Positions 17,677 through 26,469 of a DNA stretch of 64,000 nt are shown here, piece after piece (positions within the stretch are counted from its first letter, which is position 1; each line of letters begins with the position of its first letter). The position numbers and the translations under genes are program-made. The notes below the pieces were generated by a model that searched no databases, was not told the DNA's origin, and worked only from the letters and a program-made list of their open reading frames with translations. The DNA is from Glycomyces luteolus. Its GTDB lineage: Bacteria; Actinomycetota; Actinomycetes; Mycobacteriales; Micromonosporaceae. The stretch spans positions 1 through 64,000 of the forward strand of contig NZ_JAPZVP010000020.1 in NCBI RefSeq assembly GCF_027622875.1, given 5' to 3'.

Positions 17677-18261
17677 ATGCCGCACCGTTCACACCACCAG
17701 CACCAGCATGACAGCGGCGCCATCGAAGGGCGCCACAGCGACCGCTACGACACGATCGCCCGCCTGTTCGCGAAGCCGTTCTACCGCCGGATGGCCAGGG
17801 ACATCGCCGCGCTCGCACCGCGGGACGCCGCGGTCCTCGACGTCGGCACCGGCCCCGGCATCCTCCTCAGAATGCTCGGCAAGGCCCGGCCCGATCTGCG
17901 GCTCACCGGCATCGACATCGCCGCCGACATGATCGAGCACGCGAAGCACAACCTCGCCGGCCTCCCGACCCCACCAGACCTGCGCGTCGCCGACGTCGCC
18001 GCCCTCCCGTTCGAAGACGGCCGCTTCGACCTCGTCGTCGCCACCTTCAGCGCCCATCATTGGGAGGACCCCGACGCCGGGGCCGCTGAGATCGCCCGCG
18101 TCCTGCGCAGCGGCGGCCGCCTGCGGATCTACGACTTCCGCGACGCACCCTTCGACGCGGTGGTCGGCCGGCCCGGGCTCGCGAACATCCAGCAGGCACC
18201 GTTCCGATCCGTCTGGACCATGTTCATGAAGGCCGTCCGCTTCGACGCCACCGCCACCTGA
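17677..18261 (+). CDS. Class I SAM-dependent methyltransferase
   Basis: 194 aa. Motif I reads AVLDVGTGPGILL; the acidic residue for SAM ribose binding is in TGIDIAADM; motif IV region FDLVVATFSAHHWEDP follows, with a Methyltransf_11-like order. The ATG at 17677 has TTGGAGG 8 bp upstream. The histidine-rich leader (HRSHHQHQHD) is unusual. The substrate is unknown. It was probably controlled by the MarR-like gene that now survives only as a fragment next door, so expression may be constitutive. It converges on the DUF6766 gene with a 2-bp gap. Confidence 0.87.
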   Translation: MPHRSHHQHQHDSGAIEGRHSDRYDTIARLFAKPFYRRMARDIAALAPRDAAVLDVGTGPGILLRMLGKARPDLRLTGIDIAADMIEHAKHNLAGLPTPPDLRVADVAALPFEDGRFDLVVATFSAHHWEDPDAGAAEIARVLRSGGRLRIYDFRDAPFDAVVGRPGLANIQQAPFRSVWTMFMKAVRFDATAT

Positions 18262-18263
18262 CC

Positions 18264-18938
18264 TCAGCCGGACTTCTCGGTGGTCGCGTGCGAGGTGCCC
18301 ACGGGCTTCGACTCGGGGGAGCCGCGCTGGCGCAGGTACACGCTCAGCACGGCGAGCGAGCCCACGGCCAGGAACTCCGACTGCCAGTTCTGCAGCGTGC
18401 GGTTCCAGAACTCCGCCGACCCCACGTAGCCCGCCCAGCTCACGGGGTCCTGCAACTCGGCGAGCTGCTCGGCGTTGTAGACGCTGAGGCCGCTGACGGA
18501 CTGCGCGAACCAGGACAGCACGAAGACCACGGCCATCACCAGGCCGAGCGAGCGGGAGAACACGGCCGTGCGCCACCCGCCCGCGCGCGCCCACGCGGGG
18601 GAGTCCTCGGTCGAGTACCGCCCGAGCTGCTGCTTCTCGTCGGATTCGGTCCCGATCTCGTCCATCGGCTTGGATTCGGGCGAACCGCGCTGGACGAGCC
18701 AGACGGTCGCGAACACATACAGGAAGAACTGCAGGTACTCCGACTGCCAGTTCTCCGCGACGTTCACCGCGAAGTCGCTCGAGGTCAGGTACTGGAGCAG
18801 CGAGAGCCGCTCGCCGCCCTGCGCGAGCTGCCGCTCGTTGAAATCCGCCTGCCCGGCGAAGGCCTGGCCGACGAGTGCGGCGAGGAACATGGCGCCGAAG
18901 CCCACGCTCAGGCCGTTGTCCCGCAGGAAGCGCTTCAT
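18264..18938 (-). CDS. DUF6766 family membrane protein
   Basis: 224 aa. It begins MKRFLRDNGLS, characteristic of DUF6766. Two homologous halves each contain a hydrophobic helix, a WQSE motif and the repeat QRGSPESKP (about residues 82-90 and 207-215), so the protein is an internal duplication. Likely four membrane helices. The ribosome site GAGGAGG overlaps the stop codon of the 29-residue peptide gene just upstream (TGAGGAGG), so translation of the two is linked. Function unknown. Confidence 0.8.
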   Translation of the reverse strand: MKRFLRDNGLSVGFGAMFLAALVGQAFAGQADFNERQLAQGGERLSLLQYLTSSDFAVNVAENWQSEYLQFFLYVFATVWLVQRGSPESKPMDEIGTESDEKQQLGRYSTEDSPAWARAGGWRTAVFSRSLGLVMAVVFVLSWFAQSVSGLSVYNAEQLAELQDPVSWAGYVGSAEFWNRTLQNWQSEFLAVGSLAVLSVYLRQRGSPESKPVGTSHATTEKSG

Positions 18939-18947
18939 TTGCCCTCC

Positions 18948-19037
18948 TCAGAGGCGGAGCAGGCCGACCACGATGAAGTACGCGAGCCCGCCGAAGATCA
19001 CGACCAGATACGCCGCGAACATCCATCGCCGCTCCAT
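18948..19037 (-). CDS. 29-residue single-span membrane peptide
   Basis: Tiny gene: MERRW, then a continuous hydrophobic stretch (FAAYLVVIFGGLAYFIVVGLL), ending RL. The predicted topology is one membrane helix with a positive N-terminus. Two features argue that it is real. Its ATG shares one base with the stop of the lipoprotein gene (TGATG), and its own stop overlaps the ribosome site of the next gene 9 bp ahead. It may be a small partner of the DUF6766 protein or the lipoprotein. Function unknown. Confidence 0.6.
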   Translation of the reverse strand: MERRWMFAAYLVVIFGGLAYFIVVGLLRL

Positions 19038-19435
19038 CAGCCGCTCACCTCGCACCGGTACGGCAGGTCGCCCTGCGGACTGCATCCGGCGGCGGCCACC
19101 TTCCAGCCCTCCTCGAGCTCAACGAGGAAGAGCACGTCCCCCTCGGTGCGGACCTGGGCGCGATCGCCCCAGACCGCGACGTCGCCCACCGCGCCGCTCG
19201 GCAGCTCCTGCGAAGTCAGCGACGCCTCGCACGGCTCGCCCTCCGAGGCGACCATCGCCTCCAGGGTCTCCGGCGCGAGCGCGGCGCACGCGGCGTCCGC
19301 GTCCCCGCGCTCGATCGCCGACGAGAACGCTTCGGCCACGGCTGAAGCCCCGGACTCCCGCTGGCCCGTCCCGCAGGCCGCGGCTCCGCTGAGCACCACC
19401 AGGCCACAGGCGGTGGCCAGCGTCTTCCGAAGCAT
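19037..19435 (-). CDS. Small secreted lipoprotein
   Basis: 132 aa. It has a lipoprotein signal peptide: basic MLRK, a hydrophobic core, then a lipobox ending AAAC (Cys21). The mature part is an alpha+beta domain with AEAFSSAIERGDADAACAAL and the strand-rich WGDRAQVRTEGDVLFLVELE. That is the look of the NTF2-like lipoprotein domains common in actinobacteria. First gene of a three-gene operon with the 29-residue peptide and DUF6766. The binding partner is unknown. Confidence 0.75.
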   Translation of the reverse strand: MLRKTLATACGLVVLSGAAACGTGQRESGASAVAEAFSSAIERGDADAACAALAPETLEAMVASEGEPCEASLTSQELPSGAVGDVAVWGDRAQVRTEGDVLFLVELEEGWKVAAAGCSPQGDLPYRCEVSG

Positions 19436-19512
19436 CCCCCTGTAGTTCCCCCGGCCCGATCCCGGCAAACCGGCCGCCGCCGCGGCGCGGCCCTTGACCG
19501 GGCGCCAATACA

Positions 19513-19518
19513 TTGACA
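19513..19518 (+). promoter_or_regulatory. Candidate -35 element of the cellulase gene
   Basis: TTGACA, perfect -35, placed so that the -10 region would fall in or beside the CebR-like operator at 19535. Confidence 0.45.
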
Positions 19519-19534
19519 AACTCCGATGTAAGAA

Positions 19535-19551
19535 TTGGGAGCGCTTCCCAA
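19535..19551 (+). promoter_or_regulatory. CebR-like (LacI family) operator
   Basis: TTGGGAGCGCTTCCCAA, a near-perfect palindrome that differs by one inserted base from the known CebR box TGGGAGCGCTCCCA. It lies about 25 bp upstream of the cellulase start, so repression relieved by cello-oligosaccharides is expected. Confidence 0.8.
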
Positions 19552-19573
19552 GCAGATCGACGAAAGGCAGCTC

Positions 19574-20980
19574 ATGCGACTCGACCGAAGAAGAAAGCTC
19601 ACCGCGATCATCGGCGCGGCCGCAGCCGCGCTCAGCGCCGGCGCGATCGCCATCGTCGCGTCGGAAGGCGCGAACGCGGCCGCAGGCTGCGAGGTCGACT
19701 ACAACGTCGTCAGCAGCTGGGGCTCGGGCTTCCAAGCCAACGTCAGCATCACCAGCGGCGAGCGGATCGACGACTGGACCGTCGAATGGGACTTCACCAG
19801 CGCTGTCTCCGGCATCAGCGCCTGGAACGTCACCGGCTCGACCCTCAGCGGCTCCCACTTCACCGCCTCCGACGCGGGCTGGAACGGTGCCATCGCGGCG
19901 GGCCAGACCCGCGAGGTCTTCGGCTTCACCGCCAGCGGCACCCCCGGTGACATCAAGAACGCGAAGGTCAACGGCGTCCTCTGCGGCGAAGGCGGCGGCG
20001 AGCAGACCACCGGACCCGAACCCACCACCGCCGAACCCACCACTGCGCCTTCTGAAGAGCCGACCGAACCCGCCCCCGAGGGCACCCCGGTCGAGGAGCA
20101 CGGCAAGCTCCACGTCTGCGGCACCCGGATGTGCGACGAACAGAACGCCCCCGTCCAGCTCAAGGGCGTCTCGAGCATGTGGCTGCACTGGCAGACGCAG
20201 CCCTACGCGCAGAACCTGCAAGCGCTCGAATGGATGCGCGACAACTGGAACCTCGAGATCCTCCGCGTCGCCATGGGCGTCGAACCCGAAGGCGCGTACC
20301 TCTCCGACCCCGAACGCTGGAAGGCCGAAGTCGAGAAGGCGATCAACAACGCGGTCGCCGCGGGCACCTACGTCCTCGTCGACTTCCACGCCCACGCCGC
20401 CCACCAGCACCAGGCCGAAGCGATCGCCTTCTTCAGCGACCTCGCCGACCGCTACGGGCACCTCCCGAACGTCATCTGGGAGCCCTACAACGAGCCCGAG
20501 CAGGTCTCCTGGAGCGGCACGGTCAAGCCGTACCACGAGGCGGTCGTCGCGGCCATCCGCGCGCAGGACCCCGACAACCTCATCATCCTCGGCTCCCCGA
20601 CCTGGGCCCAGGACGTCGACGTCGCCGCCGGCGACCCGGTCTCCGGCACCAACCTCATGTACACGCTGCACTTCTACTCGTGCACCCACACCGACTGGCT
20701 CCGCGCCAAGGCCGACACCGCCATCGACGCCGGCCTCCCCATCTTCGTCACCGAATGGGGCGCCAGCGCCGCCGACGGCGGCCTCGACGGCCGCGTCTGC
20801 CTCGACGAGGCGCAGCGGTGGACCGACTGGATGGAGAGCAACGGGATCTCCTGGACCGCTTGGAAACTCGACGTCGGCAACGACTCGACCAACCTCCTCT
20901 CCGCCGGTGCTCCCGTCACCGGCGGCTGGGACGGCTACCTGCACGGCCATGCCCCGTTCGTGATCGAAAACCTCCAATAG
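19574..20980 (+). CDS. Secreted CBM2-GH5 endoglucanase (cellulase)
   Basis: 468 aa from the ATG at 19574 (GAAAGGCAG just upstream). Order: a signal peptide with two-Arg lead RRRKL and a hydrophobic core ending in ANA-A; a CBM2 cellulose-binding module (about 36-135) with its surface tryptophans and two terminal cysteines; a Pro/Thr/Glu linker; a GH5 catalytic domain. Catalytic residues: acid/base Glu307 in WEPYNEPE and nucleophile Glu394 in IFVTEWGAS. It should hydrolyse internal beta-1,4 bonds of cellulose outside the cell. The CebR-like operator upstream fits cellulose-linked control. Confidence 0.95.
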   Translation: MRLDRRRKLTAIIGAAAAALSAGAIAIVASEGANAAAGCEVDYNVVSSWGSGFQANVSITSGERIDDWTVEWDFTSAVSGISAWNVTGSTLSGSHFTASDAGWNGAIAAGQTREVFGFTASGTPGDIKNAKVNGVLCGEGGGEQTTGPEPTTAEPTTAPSEEPTEPAPEGTPVEEHGKLHVCGTRMCDEQNAPVQLKGVSSMWLHWQTQPYAQNLQALEWMRDNWNLEILRVAMGVEPEGAYLSDPERWKAEVEKAINNAVAAGTYVLVDFHAHAAHQHQAEAIAFFSDLADRYGHLPNVIWEPYNEPEQVSWSGTVKPYHEAVVAAIRAQDPDNLIILGSPTWAQDVDVAAGDPVSGTNLMYTLHFYSCTHTDWLRAKADTAIDAGLPIFVTEWGASAADGGLDGRVCLDEAQRWTDWMESNGISWTAWKLDVGNDSTNLLSAGAPVTGGWDGYLHGHAPFVIENLQ

Positions 20981-20988
20981 TCCCCGCG

Positions 20989-21024
20989 ACGGACGGCCCG
21001 GACCCAATGGTCCGGGCCGTCCGT
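20989..21024 (+). terminator. Strong terminator after the cellulase gene
   Basis: Perfect 16-bp stem ACGGACGGCCCGGACC / GGTCCGGGCCGTCCGT with a CAAT loop, 9 bp after the stop; no U run. Confidence 0.85.
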
Positions 21025-21070
21025 CTTGCGCGCGACTCGTTGGCGGGACCGGCATGGATACCGCTATCAT

Positions 21071-21093
21071 CCGGGGGGGGGTCAACCCCCCGG
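21071..21093 (+). promoter_or_regulatory. G-tract hairpin in the leader of the second GH127-type gene
   Basis: CCGGGGGGGGG, loop TCAA, CCCCCCGG: a run of nine G inside a hairpin, about 33 bp before the start codon. It could affect initiation or vary in length; no measured role. Confidence 0.45.
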
Positions 21094-21125
21094 CTCCACG
21101 ACTCGACAACCTCGCAAGGACCGCC

Positions 21126-23378
21126 ATGAAGCAATTCCCGCTCGGCCGCGTCACCCTCCTCGATGGACCGCTCGCCCGCGCCGCGCGCACCGACCTCGAG
21201 TACGTCCTCGCGATGGACCCCGACCGGCTGCTCGCCCCGTTCCTACGCGAAGCCGGACTCGAACCCCGCGCCGCGAGCTACGGCAACTGGGAGGACTCCG
21301 GGCTCGACGGGCACATCGGCGGTCACTACCTCTCCGCGCTGGCCCTCCTGGCGGTCGTCACCGGCGAGGCCGAGCCGCGGCGGCGCCTCGACCACATGCT
21401 CACCGAACTCGAACGCGCGCAAGACGCCCTGGGCACCGGCTACATCGGCGGCGTCCCCGGCGGCGCGGCGCTCTTCGAGAACCTGCGCGAGGGCGGGACC
21501 GAGGCCGCCCGGGAGCTGGGATGGGCGGGCGGCAACTGGGTGCCCTGGTACAACGTGCACAAGACCTTCGCCGGGCTCATCGACGTCCACCGCCTCATCG
21601 GCGACGAGCGCGCGCTGGCCATGGTGACCCGCCTGGCCGACTGGTGGCTCGGCATCGCCGCGGGGATGGACGACGAGGCGTTCGAGGTCATGCTGGACAC
21701 CGAGTTCGGCGGGATGAACGAGGCGTACGCCGACCTGGCCGCGCTCACCGGCCGCCAGGACTACGCCGACATGGCGGTCCGCTTCTCCCACAAGGCGATC
21801 CTCGACGCGCTGCTGGAGCGGCGCGACAATCTCACCGGCCAGCACGCGAACACGCAGATCCCCAAGGCGATCGGCTACGCGGCCGCCGCCGCCGTCCGGG
21901 GCGACAAGGACCTCGAGGCGGCGGCCCGGTTCTTCTGGCACGAGGTGATCGAGCAGCGCTCGGTCGCCATCGGCGGCAACAGCGTCCGCGAGCACTTCCA
22001 CGCTGTGGACGACTTCTCGCCCATGATCGAGGACCGCGAGGGCCCCGAGACCTGCAACACCTACAACATGCTCAAACTGACGAAGGCCCTCGCCGAGGCC
22101 GAGCTCGAACCGGCCCATCTGGACTACGTCGAGCGCGCGATCCTCAACCACCAGTTGCCTTCCCAGCATCCCGAGCGCGGCGGCTTCGTCTACTTCACCC
22201 CGATGCGGCCGCGCCACTACCGGGTCTACTCGCAGCCGCACCTCGGCATGTGGTGCTGCGTCGGCACCGGCATCGAGGCGCAGGCGAAGTACGGCGAGTG
22301 GGTCTTCGGCGAGCACGAGGGCGCGCTCGCGGTGAACCTGTACGTCCCGGCGGTGCTCGAAACGCCCGAGTTCGGCGGCCGGGTGCGCGTCGAGACCGCT
22401 TTCCCTGCAAGCAAATCCGTGACGATCACGCTCGACATCGAGGAGCCGCGCGAATTCACGCTGCGTCTGCGCGTACCCTTCTGGACCGACGAACTGGCCG
22501 ACCTCGAAGTCAACGGCGAACCGGTGGACGCCGAAGCCGTCCCGGGCGCGGTCCTCATCGGACGAACCTGGCGGCCCGGGGACACGGTCACGTTCCGCCT
22601 CCCGCTGCGGCTCCGAGTCGAGCGCCTGCCCGACGGCTCGCCGTGGCAGGCCTACTTCGCCGGGCCGATCCTCCTCGCCGCCCGCGACGGCGAGGAGCAC
22701 CTGACCGGGCTCATCGCCGACGACAGCCGCATGGGCCACGTCGCCTGGGGCCCGCTCCGCGGCTTCGCGGACGTGCCTATCGTCGCCGACCGCCCCGCCG
22801 ACGAGGTCCTCACCAGTGAAGGGCCGCTTCGCTACCGGCTAGCGACCGTGGACCCGGAGGCCAGCGTCGAACTGGTCCCGTTCTACGAAGTCCACGACAC
22901 CCGCTACACGCTTTACTGGCCGGTCGCCGCCGAAGACGGGATCGCGGAGCGCCGCGAGGCCCTGATCGCCATCGACCGTGACCTGCCGCTCGACGCGATG
23001 ACCGTCGACAAGGTCGCCTTCGGCGAGCAGCAGCCCGAGACCGACCACCGCTTCCGGGGCGAGGACACCGAGGTCACCATGGACGCCAACGGAAGGCGCG
23101 CACGAAGGACCACGGGCTCCATGTCAGTGGTGCTGGGCGACGCCGACGGTGAAGCCCGGCGCCTCCGCGTCGGATACCGACTCGACGGCGACCCCGCGGC
23201 GGTCGCGGTGCGCCTGGGCGGCGTTCTCCTGGCCGAGGAGCACTGGGACGCGGCCCAGGGCGACTTCGACTTCGACTACAACCTGCCCGAAGGACTCACC
23301 TCGCCGCTCGAACTCGAATTCGCAGCCCGCGACGGGCGTCCGACCCCCGCGATCACCACCGTCCGCCTCATCCGCTGA
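21126..23378 (+). CDS. GH127/GH146-type beta-L-arabinofuranosidase (DUF1680)
   Basis: 750 aa, cytoplasmic (no signal peptide). It has the same Glu/Cys metal centre as the 1755 gene, in the longer GH146-like form: Glu308 and Cys310 in PETCNTYNMLKL, and Cys377-Cys378 in MWCCVGTG. The N-terminal (alpha/alpha)6 barrel starts with VTLLDGPLARA and keeps GHIGGHYLSALA; a beta-sandwich and an extra ~150-residue C-terminal domain follow. It probably removes beta-L-Araf from extensin-type or arabinan-type glycans. It is only ~30% like the first GH127 by eye, so not a recent duplicate. The GH43-type gene follows after 10 bp. Confidence 0.9.
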   Translation: MKQFPLGRVTLLDGPLARAARTDLEYVLAMDPDRLLAPFLREAGLEPRAASYGNWEDSGLDGHIGGHYLSALALLAVVTGEAEPRRRLDHMLTELERAQDALGTGYIGGVPGGAALFENLREGGTEAARELGWAGGNWVPWYNVHKTFAGLIDVHRLIGDERALAMVTRLADWWLGIAAGMDDEAFEVMLDTEFGGMNEAYADLAALTGRQDYADMAVRFSHKAILDALLERRDNLTGQHANTQIPKAIGYAAAAAVRGDKDLEAAARFFWHEVIEQRSVAIGGNSVREHFHAVDDFSPMIEDREGPETCNTYNMLKLTKALAEAELEPAHLDYVERAILNHQLPSQHPERGGFVYFTPMRPRHYRVYSQPHLGMWCCVGTGIEAQAKYGEWVFGEHEGALAVNLYVPAVLETPEFGGRVRVETAFPASKSVTITLDIEEPREFTLRLRVPFWTDELADLEVNGEPVDAEAVPGAVLIGRTWRPGDTVTFRLPLRLRVERLPDGSPWQAYFAGPILLAARDGEEHLTGLIADDSRMGHVAWGPLRGFADVPIVADRPADEVLTSEGPLRYRLATVDPEASVELVPFYEVHDTRYTLYWPVAAEDGIAERREALIAIDRDLPLDAMTVDKVAFGEQQPETDHRFRGEDTEVTMDANGRRARRTTGSMSVVLGDADGEARRLRVGYRLDGDPAAVAVRLGGVLLAEEHWDAAQGDFDFDYNLPEGLTSPLELEFAARDGRPTPAITTVRLIR

Positions 23379-23388
23379 AAGGCCAACG

Positions 23389-24333
23389 ATGACCGCCATC
23401 CCGAAACCCCTGTTCCGCGACCCGATCCACGATGGAGCCGCCGACCCCACGGTGATCTGGAACCGCGCCGCGGGGGAGTGGTGGATGTTCTACACCAACC
23501 GCCGCGTCACGGCGCCCCCGCTCGACGACGTCTCGTGGGTCTTCGGCACCGACATCGGCATCGCCACCACGGCCGACGGCGGCGCGACCTGGGCCTACCG
23601 GGGCATCGCCCAGGGCCTCGAGACCGGTTGGGGCCGCGACACCTTCTGGGCGCCCGAGGTCATCGACGACGGCGAGACGTACCACATGTACGTGAGCTTC
23701 ATCGAAGGCGTGCACGCGGACTGGGGCGCACCCGCGGAGATCCGGCACTACACCAGCGCCGACCTCGCCCACTGGGAATACCAGTCCACACTCGACCTTA
23801 ACTCGGAGCATGTCATCGACGCGTGCGTCCTCCCGCTCCCCGAAGGCGGCTGGCGCATGTGGTTCAAAGACGACGACCACGGCACCCACACGTACACCGC
23901 CGACAGCCCCGACCTCTACCAGTGGACGACCGGCGGCCCCGCTGTGGAGAACGCGCCGCACGAGGGCCCCAACGTCTTCGCCCTCGGCGGCTCCTACTGG
24001 ATGCTCACCGACGAATGGGCGGGCCTGCGCGTCCACCGCTCGGATGACCTGCGCACCTGGGAGACCCACGGCCGCATCCTCGCCGAATCCGGTGCAGGCG
24101 AGGACGACGGCGGCAACGGGCTCCACGCCGACGTGGTCGTCGTTGGCGACGACGCGTTCGTCTTCTACTTCACCCACCCCGGCCGCATCCCTGAAGCGCC
24201 CGGCCGCGACGACCGCTACGAGCACCGTCGCACGTCGCTCCAGGTGGCCCGCGCCCACCTCGTCGACGGCCGCCTCGTCTGCGACCGCGACGAGGTCCTG
24301 ACCGCGCCGATCCTGCCCCTCACCGGGCCCTGA
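23389..24333 (+). CDS. GH43-type five-bladed beta-propeller glycosidase
   Basis: 314 aa, intracellular. The first blade carries the catalytic-base type Asp in DGAADPTVIW. Later FWAPEVIDDGETYHMYV and HEGPNVFALGGSYWML fit the propeller, the last giving the likely general-acid Glu. Enzymes of this clan act on alpha-L-arabinose, beta-xylose or galactose. ATG at 23389, 10 bp after the upstream stop, with GAAAGG as ribosome site. It shares an operon with the GH127-type gene, which suggests joint debranching of an arabinose-rich glycan. The exact specificity cannot be read from sequence. Confidence 0.85.
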   Translation: MTAIPKPLFRDPIHDGAADPTVIWNRAAGEWWMFYTNRRVTAPPLDDVSWVFGTDIGIATTADGGATWAYRGIAQGLETGWGRDTFWAPEVIDDGETYHMYVSFIEGVHADWGAPAEIRHYTSADLAHWEYQSTLDLNSEHVIDACVLPLPEGGWRMWFKDDDHGTHTYTADSPDLYQWTTGGPAVENAPHEGPNVFALGGSYWMLTDEWAGLRVHRSDDLRTWETHGRILAESGAGEDDGGNGLHADVVVVGDDAFVFYFTHPGRIPEAPGRDDRYEHRRTSLQVARAHLVDGRLVCDRDEVLTAPILPLTGP

Positions 24334-24336
24334 GGC

Positions 24337-26352
24337 TCAGGCCGCATCGAGCTCCACGAACTCGGCGTCGTACGCCCCGAGCGTGAAGCCGCCCTCGTAG
24401 CGGACGTCGCGGAGGACGCTCGTCGCCTTGCCCTGCAGCTCGATCGGCTTCGGCTCGGCATCCAGGTTGAGGTACAGCACGTGGCGGTCATCGATCCGGC
24501 GCGCCATCACGCCCGCCGGGACGACCGGGCCCCGTCGAATGCCGAGCCGCTCGATCTCGGCCTCGAGCACCGCGTCGAGCAACTCGCGGCGAGCAGGAAT
24601 CCCGACGTAGACCGCGCGCCCGGCGCCGTACTCGTTGACCGTCACGAGCGGATACTCGCGCTCGAAACCGACCGCGCTCCCGAGCACCTCAGCAGTACCG
24701 GCCTCGACGATGTCGAACCGAGGTGCGGCCGTGGCGATCCGCGCGCCACCGACCATGACGTCAATCCCACTGTCGCCCGAGCGCCCGCGAGCAAGCTCAT
24801 TGAGGAACTGAGGCTCCTCATAGGACCCGACTCGAACGCCGAACACATCGGCCAAGAACCCGGGCCGAGTCGTGTCGAACACCTGCCCGTTCGCGTCCAG
24901 CGTCGCCGAATCCGAGGTCATGACCACGGTGCCGCCGCGTTCGACGAATGCGCGGATCTTCAAGGCGGCCGCCTCATCGAGGACGAGCACTCCGGGAACG
25001 ACCAGCAGCTTGTAATCGAGCTCGCTGAGCGAAACATCGACGATCCGCACGTCGACGTTGCGGTCCAGGGCGGCGTCGAACGCGGTCTGCGCCTGCGCGT
25101 CATGGCGTTCGGGAAGCGCCGCGCTCGCGATCTGGCTCGCGAAGTCGAGGGCGACGGCGACCTCGGCGCGGGGGACGTACGGGAACCCGTGCGGCCCGAT
25201 TTTCGCGAACTCCTGCGCGATCTGCCGGTACTCGTCGAGCTTGCGGTTCGGCACGCCGTCCCAGTCGACCATGCCCTGCAGGAACTGCTCCTCGCCGGCG
25301 TGCATGGTCTGCCAGGTCCAGCCGCACACCAGCTGGTTCCCGAGCATCAGCGAGGCATAGGCGGACTTGCGGATCGAACCAGGCGTCGCGGTCATCGTGG
25401 TGAACTCGGTGCACCAGAACGGGTTCGTGCTCTCAAACTGGATCCGAGCGATCCCGAACAGGGCATGGCGCAGCCCGCCGTCATCCATGATGGAGCTACC
25501 GGGATAGAAGCCGTTCCCCGCGCGGGTCATCCGCCCGCTGTAGGCGATCGGCGCGTAGTCGAAGTGCCGCAACGGGCTGTAGTACCACATGTTCGTGGTG
25601 GTCAACGCGCCCGGCGCGTGCGCCTCGACCACGTCGAACAACGCCGTCAGATACCGGTTCACCTCATCCGAGACGAACCGCCGGAAGTCGAGCACACGCT
25701 CCGGTGCGCCGCCCCCGCTCCCGGGCGTCGGCAACCCGACCTCCTCGAAGTCCCCGATCCGCCGCGACCACCGGTGACCGGCCCACGCCCGGTTCAGCGC
25801 CTCCGCTGTCCCGTACCTCACCCGCAGCCACTCGATGAACCGCTCCCGCACCGTCTCCGAATAGGAGATCGGCCCGTCACCGGGCTCGTTGTCAATCCCG
25901 AACGCGGCCAACGCAGGATGCCCCGCGTACCGGCGCACCACCTGCTCGGCGAAGCGCCTCGCGTGGCTCCGGAAATGCGGGTCGCCCACATCGTCCATGT
26001 ACCGGTGGTTCGCATACAGCCGGTTTCCGGCCGCATCAGTGACGTCGATCGACGGATGCTTCCTATGCAGCCACAACGGCGCGGGCCGCACGGCAAGATC
26101 CAGGATCACGCCGATCCCGTTCTCGTGCACCAGATCCATGCATTCGTCGAACCACTCGAACCGGAATACTCCATCCGCCGGCTCGAACGTGTCCCACGCG
26201 AGATGCCCCAGCCGCACGACCGAGATCTTCGCCTCCCGCATCATCGCCACATCACGGCGCCAGGTCTCCGGCTCCGAGTCGTGCGGATGATAGTTCGCGC
26301 CGACCAGCAGCCCGCGACCCTGAACGCCCGGCACGCCAAAGGGTTGATTCAC
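24337..26352 (-). CDS. GH42 beta-galactosidase
   Basis: 671 aa from a GTG with AAGGAG 7 bp upstream; an in-frame extension to about 26454 lacks such a site. The N-terminal TIM barrel opens with GANYHPHDSEPETW. The acid/base is Glu156 in FGIDNEPGDG and the nucleophile is Glu316 in FWCTEFTTM, about 160 residues apart as in family GH42. A trimerisation domain and C-terminal beta-sandwich follow. No signal peptide, so it cleaves imported galactosides. Its stop is 3 bp from that of the convergent GH43-type gene. Confidence 0.92.
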   Translation of the reverse strand: MNQPFGVPGVQGRGLLVGANYHPHDSEPETWRRDVAMMREAKISVVRLGHLAWDTFEPADGVFRFEWFDECMDLVHENGIGVILDLAVRPAPLWLHRKHPSIDVTDAAGNRLYANHRYMDDVGDPHFRSHARRFAEQVVRRYAGHPALAAFGIDNEPGDGPISYSETVRERFIEWLRVRYGTAEALNRAWAGHRWSRRIGDFEEVGLPTPGSGGGAPERVLDFRRFVSDEVNRYLTALFDVVEAHAPGALTTTNMWYYSPLRHFDYAPIAYSGRMTRAGNGFYPGSSIMDDGGLRHALFGIARIQFESTNPFWCTEFTTMTATPGSIRKSAYASLMLGNQLVCGWTWQTMHAGEEQFLQGMVDWDGVPNRKLDEYRQIAQEFAKIGPHGFPYVPRAEVAVALDFASQIASAALPERHDAQAQTAFDAALDRNVDVRIVDVSLSELDYKLLVVPGVLVLDEAAALKIRAFVERGGTVVMTSDSATLDANGQVFDTTRPGFLADVFGVRVGSYEEPQFLNELARGRSGDSGIDVMVGGARIATAAPRFDIVEAGTAEVLGSAVGFEREYPLVTVNEYGAGRAVYVGIPARRELLDAVLEAEIERLGIRRGPVVPAGVMARRIDDRHVLYLNLDAEPKPIELQGKATSVLRDVRYEGGFTLGAYDAEFVELDAA

Positions 26353-26469
26353 GAAATCTCCTTCAGGCCCCGGGGGTAAGGCCACACACCGGGCGCACAC
26401 CCCGGCCTCGACAACAGCGGTCACGAGGCTACCAACAAGAACCCCCAAGACCAACTGCTCCCGAACCGC

